From Desulfobulbaceae bacterium (GTDB lineage Bacteria; Desulfobacterota; Desulfobulbia; Desulfobulbales; Desulfocapsaceae): 9,816 bases of DNA. A model generated the notes under the pieces. The model did not search any database and was not told the DNA's origin. It saw only the letters and a program-made list of their open reading frames with translations. The position numbers and the translations under genes are program-made. Location: positions 1 to 9,816 of the forward strand of contig DAOVUU010000050.1 of assembly GCA_030632405.1 (NCBI GenBank), written 5' to 3'. This document shows, piece by piece, positions 4,775-9,816 of the stretch (position 1 is its first letter; every line of letters begins with the position of its first letter).

Positions 4775-6144
4775 ACATGGCCGGACCTGCCATCTACTCC
4801 GGGAAGAGAGATGTTATATTTTTTCAATTTTCTAAAGAGGGTGCTCTTGTGAATACCCAGCTCTTTAGCGGCTGCAGACCTGTTATACTTATTATTTTTC
4901 AAGGCTTCGGAAATTTTTTCTTCTTCCGTTACCCGAACCAATTCACCGATCGAAGAATGATGCCGCGGCTTTGCTATCCTCTTTTCAAGAAGATAGGCAG
5001 GTAAATGTGGCAGCCCTAACTCTCCTTCAGGACAGAGAACAAAACCGTGTTCAATAATATTCTCCAGTTCTCGAATGTTGCCTGGATAATCATGGGACAG
5101 CAGAACAGCCATAGCATCTTTGCTGACTCCTGAGACCGACCTTCCTTTGAAACGGTTCATTTTCTTTATGAACCGCTCAATCAACAGAGGGATATCTTCC
5201 ATCCTCTCCTTTAAACAGGGGAGCTTAAAACGGATAATATTTATCCTGTAAAAGAGATCGCGACGAAATTCACCGCTCTGGACCATCTCTTCAAGATCCC
5301 GATTGGTCGCAGCAATTATCCTGGCCTCTGTTTTGACTTTCTCCACACTGCCGAGAGGCTGAAATTCCTTTTCTTCGAGAACTCTCAGCAACCGAACCTG
5401 AAAAGCAGCACTGGTATCACCAATTTCATCAAGAAAAACTGTCCCCCTCCCTGAAGCAGCAAAAATTCCGGGCTTATCTTTGTCGGCACTTGTAAAGGCA
5501 CCGGCTTTATAACCAAAAAGTTCAGATTCAAGCAGGGTATCCGGCAGTGCGCCACAGTTTACAGCAAAGAAAGGTTCATCCTTTCTAAAGGAGAGGTTGT
5601 GAACTGCTGAGGCCATCAGTTCTTTTCCTGTTCCGGTCTCTCCTTCAATAAGAACCGTGGAATCACTCTCTGCCACCTGGTACAGGATGTTGAAAATTTT
5701 CTTCATAGCTTTACTGCGACTGATCATATCCTCTATCTGATAACTTCCTGTCAGTTCCCGCCGCAGTTCTTCCACCAGGCTATGATCCCGAAAAGTTTCT
5801 ACCCCGCCGAGAACCTCCCCTTTTTCATTTTTCAACGGAGAAGTTGAAACTGAAATAGGAATACGTTTCTGCCGATTGTTGATTATATAGGCGGAGCTGC
5901 TGACAAAGGATTTACCCTCTTTCATCGTGCGCTTTAAGGCACAGTCGCCCTCACACATGTTGGAACGAAAAACCTCCCAGCAATATCGCCCCACGGCCTC
6001 TTCCCGTTTTGTTCCCGTTATCTCTTCAGCGGCCCTGTTGAACGTCATAATCCGCCAGTTATGATCAACGGTAAAAACACCATCTGAAATTGACTCCAGG
6101 ATAATTTCATTTTCAGATTTTGGTGTTGCTCCAGATTCTTTCAT
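4771..6144 (-). CDS. Sigma-54-dependent activator: PAS - AAA+ - Fis HTH
   Basis: A 457-residue bacterial enhancer-binding protein. A PAS sensor domain covers about residues 10-120 and contains Cys55, Cys64 and Cys68, which might sense redox state or bind a cofactor. The AAA+ domain covers about 140-370: Walker A GETGTGKE at 168-175, sigma-54 contact loop GAFTSA at 215-220 (usual GAFTGA), Walker B GTVFLDE at 234-240, and the arginine-finger region Arg-Arg-Asp-Leu-Phe-Tyr-Arg at 294-300. A Fis-type helix-turn-helix lies at about 408-443 (Arg-Ser-Ala-Ala-Ala-Lys-Glu-Leu-Gly). It has no receiver domain, so control is likely through the PAS domain. A GAGGTG ribosome site precedes the ATG. It starts 14 bp after the tesA-like gene and ends at the palindromic sites ahead of the metal-cluster genes. 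In Desulfovibrio vulgaris, as I recall, a comparable activator (DVU2106) controls the orp operons. Confidence 0.95.
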   Translation of the reverse strand: MKESGATPKSENEIILESISDGVFTVDHNWRIMTFNRAAEEITGTKREEAVGRYCWEVFRSNMCEGDCALKRTMKEGKSFVSSSAYIINNRQKRIPISVSTSPLKNEKGEVLGGVETFRDHSLVEELRRELTGSYQIEDMISRSKAMKKIFNILYQVAESDSTVLIEGETGTGKELMASAVHNLSFRKDEPFFAVNCGALPDTLLESELFGYKAGAFTSADKDKPGIFAASGRGTVFLDEIGDTSAAFQVRLLRVLEEKEFQPLGSVEKVKTEARIIAATNRDLEEMVQSGEFRRDLFYRINIIRFKLPCLKERMEDIPLLIERFIKKMNRFKGRSVSGVSKDAMAVLLSHDYPGNIRELENIIEHGFVLCPEGELGLPHLPAYLLEKRIAKPRHHSSIGELVRVTEEEKISEALKNNKYNRSAAAKELGIHKSTLFRKLKKYNISLPGVDGRSGHV

Positions 6145-6158
6145 CCATCACACCTCTA

Positions 6159-6821
6159 TCACTTCTGCTTTTTCATCACTGCCTCAAGAACATAGGGATA
6201 AATATTCTCAACTATAACCTTATACCCTTCCGCATTCGGATGCAGGCCGTCGCCGATGGTCATTTTCCGCTTCATCGCCACACCTTCAAGAAAAAAAGGC
6301 ATAAATACTGTCTCAAATTCATCGGCCAGTTTCGGATAAATATCATTAAATCGCTTAACATATACAGGTCCGAGATTCCAAACCATCTTCATCCCGGCAA
6401 GAACAGTAATCACTTCTGCATCGTTCAACCTTAAAAGAATGTCCCGGATATTCTTTTCCACCATATCCGGATCAATGCCACGGAGCCCGTCATTTGCCCC
6501 CGTCTCCAGTATCACAATATCCGGCTTCATCCCAAGCACCCAGTCAATACGGGACAGCGCTCCACTGCTTGTCTCTGAGCTCACTCCGCTGTTAATCACT
6601 TGACAGTGGCCGTATCCATCTGATTTGAGTTTAAGACCAAGGACAGCGGGATAACTCTCCTCCTCATTCAGACCATATCCGGCAGTAAGACTGTCGCCGA
6701 CAGCGACTATAATTATCTCATCCTGTTTATCACTTTCTACTGTTAATTCTTTTTCCTCTTCTCGAGTACACCCTGTACCGACAAACATCATGATGCCGGC
6801 CAGGAATAACAAGACCCTCAT
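6159..6821 (-). CDS. tesA: TesA-like SGNH/GDSL lipoprotein esterase (acyl-CoA thioesterase I / lysophospholipase family)
   Basis: A 220-residue hydrolase. The N-terminus is a lipoprotein signal peptide: a short hydrophobic run, then the lipobox Val-Gly-Thr-Gly-Cys with Cys18 as the lipidated residue, so the enzyme is probably membrane-anchored and faces the periplasm. SGNH blocks are all present: GDSLTAGYG with nucleophile Ser44, Gly79 in Asn-Ser-Gly-Val, Glu-Thr-Gly-Ala-Asn-Asp-Gly with Asn110, and Asp-Gly-Leu-His-Pro-Asn with Asp191/His194. Family members cleave acyl thioesters, lysophospholipids and aryl esters; the natural substrate here is unknown. It follows the YbbP-type permease by 24 bp, matching the ybbA-ybbP-tesA grouping known elsewhere, though in E. 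coli tesA is divergent. The lipoprotein form differs from the soluble periplasmic E. coli enzyme. The ribosome site (GGAG, 12 bases upstream) is weak. Confidence 0.92.
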   Translation of the reverse strand: MRVLLFLAGIMMFVGTGCTREEEKELTVESDKQDEIIIVAVGDSLTAGYGLNEEESYPAVLGLKLKSDGYGHCQVINSGVSSETSSGALSRIDWVLGMKPDIVILETGANDGLRGIDPDMVEKNIRDILLRLNDAEVITVLAGMKMVWNLGPVYVKRFNDIYPKLADEFETVFMPFFLEGVAMKRKMTIGDGLHPNAEGYKVIVENIYPYVLEAVMKKQK

Positions 6822-6845
6822 TATTTCTTTTTTCTCCGTATAATA

Positions 6846-9359
6846 TCAGCCCTGTTGACGCAGAAATTGAGCTGGTTTTTTTCGTATTATTGAGACTGAA
6901 CCAAGTAAACCGAGAGTGGTAACAAGGATTACGGTTAGACCAATGAGAACAAAACAGGCTTTCCAGGAAAATACATATTGTATCTCGAGAAAAAAATAAC
7001 ACAGCCCCCATCCTGCGGCCTGACCCACCACTATGGCGAAGACAGAGCTCAACAGGGCGAGCAGTAAATTTTCAAGAAAAAAGATACGCATGACGAAGCG
7101 GCTGTCAGCTCCCAAAATCTTATAACTGACCGCTTCCTTAATTCGCTCAAGCCGTGTAGCCAAAATAGAGCTGACAATAATCAGCCCACCCGCCAGAATG
7201 GAAAATGCGGCAAAGAAATTAATTATTTTACTGAGTTTTAGCATCATTTCCCCCATCTCTTTCGCAGTTTCTCCGACATTAATGGTACTGATATTGGGAA
7301 AACTTTTAACGATACGGTTCTCAAGCCGGGAAATTTTGTCACGTTCGACGTTGAGTGCCGCAAAATAGGTCTGAGGTGCCTCTTTTAAATATTTTTCTGG
7401 AAAAATAAAGTAGAAAAACGGATATAGCATTGAACGGGTGCGACTTCGTATACTGCTGACTTCGGCCTTGAGGGGTACTCCCTGTATATTGAATTCAAGA
7501 ATATCTCCAATTTTCATATCTCCCATTCTGGCTACAGTATCAAGTACGGAAACCTGCATATCAGGATCACCTTGCTCATTTTTTCGAAAAAGAGTTTCTC
7601 CAGCCATAAGAATTTCATCTTCCAGCAGGCTGTCTCTGTAGGTTAGATTAAATTCACGGGCCAGATTATCACGCCGCTTTTTCATCTCCTTTCCGCGATT
7701 CACCTCTCTACTGTTAACCGAGATCAACCTGGCTCTGATTACCGGATGGAGAGTAACATTGTTCCCTACAAGTTTCCTGAACTCTTCTTTTTGATTTTTC
7801 TGAATATCAAGACTGAAAAGTGTCGGTGCATCAGCCGGAAACGAATCTATATAGTTTCCACGCAGATTATTCTCTACGAGATAAATAGTCATCAAAAGTG
7901 ACAGGGGTATGGCAAGTGTCACCACTATTGCCTGCGTAACATTGCCTGGCCGGAGAAGACTTCTCAAAACAAGCCTGAGATAGAAATTTTTCCATTCAAC
8001 TTTGGACAAAAGGAAAAAAGCAAGCCTTGTCATCAGACCAATCCCCCCCACGAGCAGGAAGATCCCCGTAAGAAAATAAAAACCCGTCCGGGCATCATTG
8101 AGATAACGAATCAGGAGAACAGTCAGCCCGCTCACTCCAATTAGAATTCCCAGATAGTAGCTGAAGGTTTTTGCAACCCTGGAAAATTCACTTCTGAAAA
8201 TCGCCCCGGGTTTTACATTCTTGATCCGCCAGAGAGGCAGGAAGGTAAATAAGGAGACAACCATCAAACCGACAACTACCCCCTCCAAAAGATCCGCAAA
8301 AGTAGGCTGAAGAACAATATCCCGGGGCAGGAATCCCTTAAAAAGAACGGCAACATCCCCCTTGACAAACAGGCCGGACAGCACACCCAAAATACAGCCG
8401 GCACCACTGAGGATAAGAACAAACAACAGATAATGGCGAAGCAGATAACCTCCCGTTGCGCCGAGTGATCTTATGACAGCAAAATTCTTTTCCTTCTGAC
8501 GCAGTATGGCAGAGAGTGAAATCTCTATACCGATCCCGGCCAGAAGCAGGGTACATACCGCAATAAGAGATAGAAAAAAGAGGAGATTATCGAAAAACCG
8601 TTTTATCCTCGACCCTGCATCTCTATAGGTCTCTACCCGTTCCTGCCCGGCCACACTTTTTCCCCGCAGCTGGACAGCCACACTGTCAACTGCGGCAGCG
8701 GTTGCATCCACTAGTTTTAGCAGGGTTTCATACCTTACCCTGCTCCCCTGTTTTACCAGATCCATACGGGGAAGATCCCTGCCTGAAACCAGGATCCGTG
8801 GGCCAATATTAAAGAAATTCACCGGTTTTGCAGATTCATAAACGATGACATCTGCAATTCTAAACAGACCTTTTCCTATCAGCAGCTGGTCCCCAACAGT
8901 TATACCAAGCCTGTCCAGGACAGCCTGGCCTACAACAATTTTTCCTGGTTCAAGAACCTGGGAAAATTCCCTTCCCGACACCAGATCAACCCTGCCATAA
9001 AGGGGATACCCATCCTCCACTCCTTTGATATTACACAGGAGTGATGCACTTTCGTCACTTTTTCGGGCAACTGAATAAAATCCCCAGGTGCGAACAGCGC
9101 TCACCTTGTTTTCCCCTGTCAGTCCCATAACAGAATGTTGCATATCAGGTGACAGCTCATAATGTGAGTGGATAATTACATCACCTCCATGCAGGGCCTT
9201 GGCGTCTCCACCCACTGAACGATCTATATCTCTTCGAAAACTGTTCACGACAACAAGCGACACAAGAGAAAGGGCCACACAGAGAATATAAATAACTGCC
9301 TGTTTCTTTGTATGTAAAAGCTCTCGCAGCAAAAACCTTCCATTTACCACTTTTTTCAC
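6846..9359 (-). CDS. ybbP: ABC transporter permease, FtsX/YbbP family
   Basis: An 837-residue inner-membrane protein with about ten hydrophobic segments: near residues 20-40, 258-285, 308-332, 357-377, 402-420, 428-452, 476-496, 711-734, 764-786 and 800-824. A large periplasmic domain (about 42-250) follows the first helix and another (about 497-705) follows the seventh, giving the duplicated FtsX/MacB-like layout of YbbP. Two coupling-helix motifs, Val-Ile-Arg-Ser-Leu-Gly-Ala-Thr (295-302) and Tyr-Lys-Ile-Leu-Gly-Ala-Asp (746-752), should contact the ATPase. The start is a GTG whose last two bases overlap the ATPase stop (GTGA), so translation is coupled. Such ABC units often drive mechanical or lipid/lipoprotein tasks at the envelope, not simple import; the exact substrate is unknown. 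The tesA-like gene next door suggests a link to lipids (inference). Confidence 0.92.
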   Translation of the reverse strand: MKKVVNGRFLLRELLHTKKQAVIYILCVALSLVSLVVVNSFRRDIDRSVGGDAKALHGGDVIIHSHYELSPDMQHSVMGLTGENKVSAVRTWGFYSVARKSDESASLLCNIKGVEDGYPLYGRVDLVSGREFSQVLEPGKIVVGQAVLDRLGITVGDQLLIGKGLFRIADVIVYESAKPVNFFNIGPRILVSGRDLPRMDLVKQGSRVRYETLLKLVDATAAAVDSVAVQLRGKSVAGQERVETYRDAGSRIKRFFDNLLFFLSLIAVCTLLLAGIGIEISLSAILRQKEKNFAVIRSLGATGGYLLRHYLLFVLILSGAGCILGVLSGLFVKGDVAVLFKGFLPRDIVLQPTFADLLEGVVVGLMVVSLFTFLPLWRIKNVKPGAIFRSEFSRVAKTFSYYLGILIGVSGLTVLLIRYLNDARTGFYFLTGIFLLVGGIGLMTRLAFFLLSKVEWKNFYLRLVLRSLLRPGNVTQAIVVTLAIPLSLLMTIYLVENNLRGNYIDSFPADAPTLFSLDIQKNQKEEFRKLVGNNVTLHPVIRARLISVNSREVNRGKEMKKRRDNLAREFNLTYRDSLLEDEILMAGETLFRKNEQGDPDMQVSVLDTVARMGDMKIGDILEFNIQGVPLKAEVSSIRSRTRSMLYPFFYFIFPEKYLKEAPQTYFAALNVERDKISRLENRIVKSFPNISTINVGETAKEMGEMMLKLSKIINFFAAFSILAGGLIIVSSILATRLERIKEAVSYKILGADSRFVMRIFFLENLLLALLSSVFAIVVGQAAGWGLCYFFLEIQYVFSWKACFVLIGLTVILVTTLGLLGSVSIIRKKPAQFLRQQG

Positions 9360-9816
9360 CTTTCCAGGGTTAACCGGCCATCGTGCAGGCGAAACACCCG
9401 GTCCGCTCTTTCTGCGATGGTTCTATTGTGCGTGGCCATGACAAATGTTGTCCTCTGATCCTTATGAATACTCATCAACAGTTCAATTATTCCGTCGCTG
9501 TTTTCCGAATCAAGATTTCCGGTGGGTTCATCGGCAAAAACAATTTTGGGATCATTTATCAGAGCACGACATATCGCTACACGCTGCTTTTCTCCTCCGG
9601 ACAACTGTTCTGGAAAACTGTTCCACCTCTGGCTGAGTCCTACTCTTTCAAGAAGTTCCTCGGCCTTCATTTTTGCCAGTCGATCGCCCTTCAATTCTGC
9701 CGGAAACATTATATTTTCCAGACCATTCAGGGAAGGAATAAGATGGAATGACTGAAATACAAAGCCTGTAAGACTGTTGCGGACTGGTGCAAGCTGATCC
9801 TCGCTCAGCCTGGTCA
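9356..9816 (-). CDS. ybbA: ABC transporter ATPase, YbbA/LolD type, partial (5' end outside window)
   Basis: The last 152 residues of an ABC ATPase; the N-terminus with Walker A lies beyond the window edge. The visible part starts Thr-Arg-Leu-Ser-Glu-Asp-Gln-Leu and has the Q-loop in Phe-Val-Phe-Gln-Ser-Phe-His-Leu-Ile-Pro. The signature LSGGEKQRVAICRAL follows, then Walker B Ile-Val-Phe-Ala-Asp-Glu-Pro, D-loop Gly-Asn-Leu-Asp, and H-loop Met-Ala-Thr-His-Asn. The Phe-Gln-Ser-Phe-His-Leu-Ile-Pro segment and the short C-terminus (Asp-Gly-Arg-Leu) match the LolD/MacB/YbbA group. The stop overlaps the GTG start of the permease by 4 bp, so the two form one transporter. The frame is open to the edge; an internal ATG at 9709 is not a start. 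Confidence 0.94.
   Translation of the reverse strand, partial: TRLSEDQLAPVRNSLTGFVFQSFHLIPSLNGLENIMFPAELKGDRLAKMKAEELLERVGLSQRWNSFPEQLSGGEKQRVAICRALINDPKIVFADEPTGNLDSENSDGIIELLMSIHKDQRTTFVMATHNRTIAERADRVFRLHDGRLTLER

Overview
The window is about 45% G+C by eye. It looks like chromosomal DNA from an anaerobic sulfate-reducing or related deltaproteobacterium (Desulfobacterota). The main reason is that its centre closely resembles the orange-protein (orp) locus of Desulfovibrio: two MinD-type ATPases with inserted ferredoxin domains, NifX-family metal-cluster proteins, and a sigma-54 activator beside a sigma-54-type promoter. All convincing genes are on the minus strand, so transcription runs from position 9816 toward 1. 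No tRNA, rRNA, CRISPR array or transposase gene was seen.

Right part (9816 to 4771): a tightly packed unit of an ABC ATPase (YbbA type, 5' end beyond the window), a ten-helix FtsX-family permease (YbbP type), a TesA-like SGNH lipoprotein esterase, and, only 14 bp further on, a PAS/AAA+/Fis sigma-54 activator. The first three match the ybbA-ybbP-tesA association known from other bacteria. The activator seems to be carried on the end of that transcript but probably serves the next cluster.

Regulatory gap (4770 to 4587): an almost perfect 24-bp palindrome, a second imperfect copy centred about 32 bp away, and an extra half-site, followed by an AT-rich tract and two GG-N10-GC sigma-54 promoter candidates. 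This is the expected layout for activation in cis of the downstream genes by the neighbouring activator.

Metal-cluster module (4586 to 1): an orange-protein-like NifX-family protein with a Cys-rich tail, a DUF5320-like Gly/Arg-rich small protein, a degenerate receiver-like protein, two paired MinD/ferredoxin ATPases, two more NifX-family proteins, and the start of a NifU/IscU-like Fe-S scaffold protein cut by the window edge. There are no nitrogenase structural genes, so these NifX-like proteins are best read as carriers or assembly factors for a metal-sulfur cluster other than FeMo-co. The two ATPases probably act as a pair that uses ATP and their own 4Fe-4S clusters to load or position it.

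Two non-coding inverted-repeat elements split this module into three blocks: a 143-bp MITE-like element at 3660-3802 and a 198-bp compound hairpin element at 1259-1456. The second one supplies the stop codon of the second ATPase. The largest gene-free stretch (1169-1453) consists mostly of that element plus a probable leader and promoter for the NifX-NifX-NifU block.
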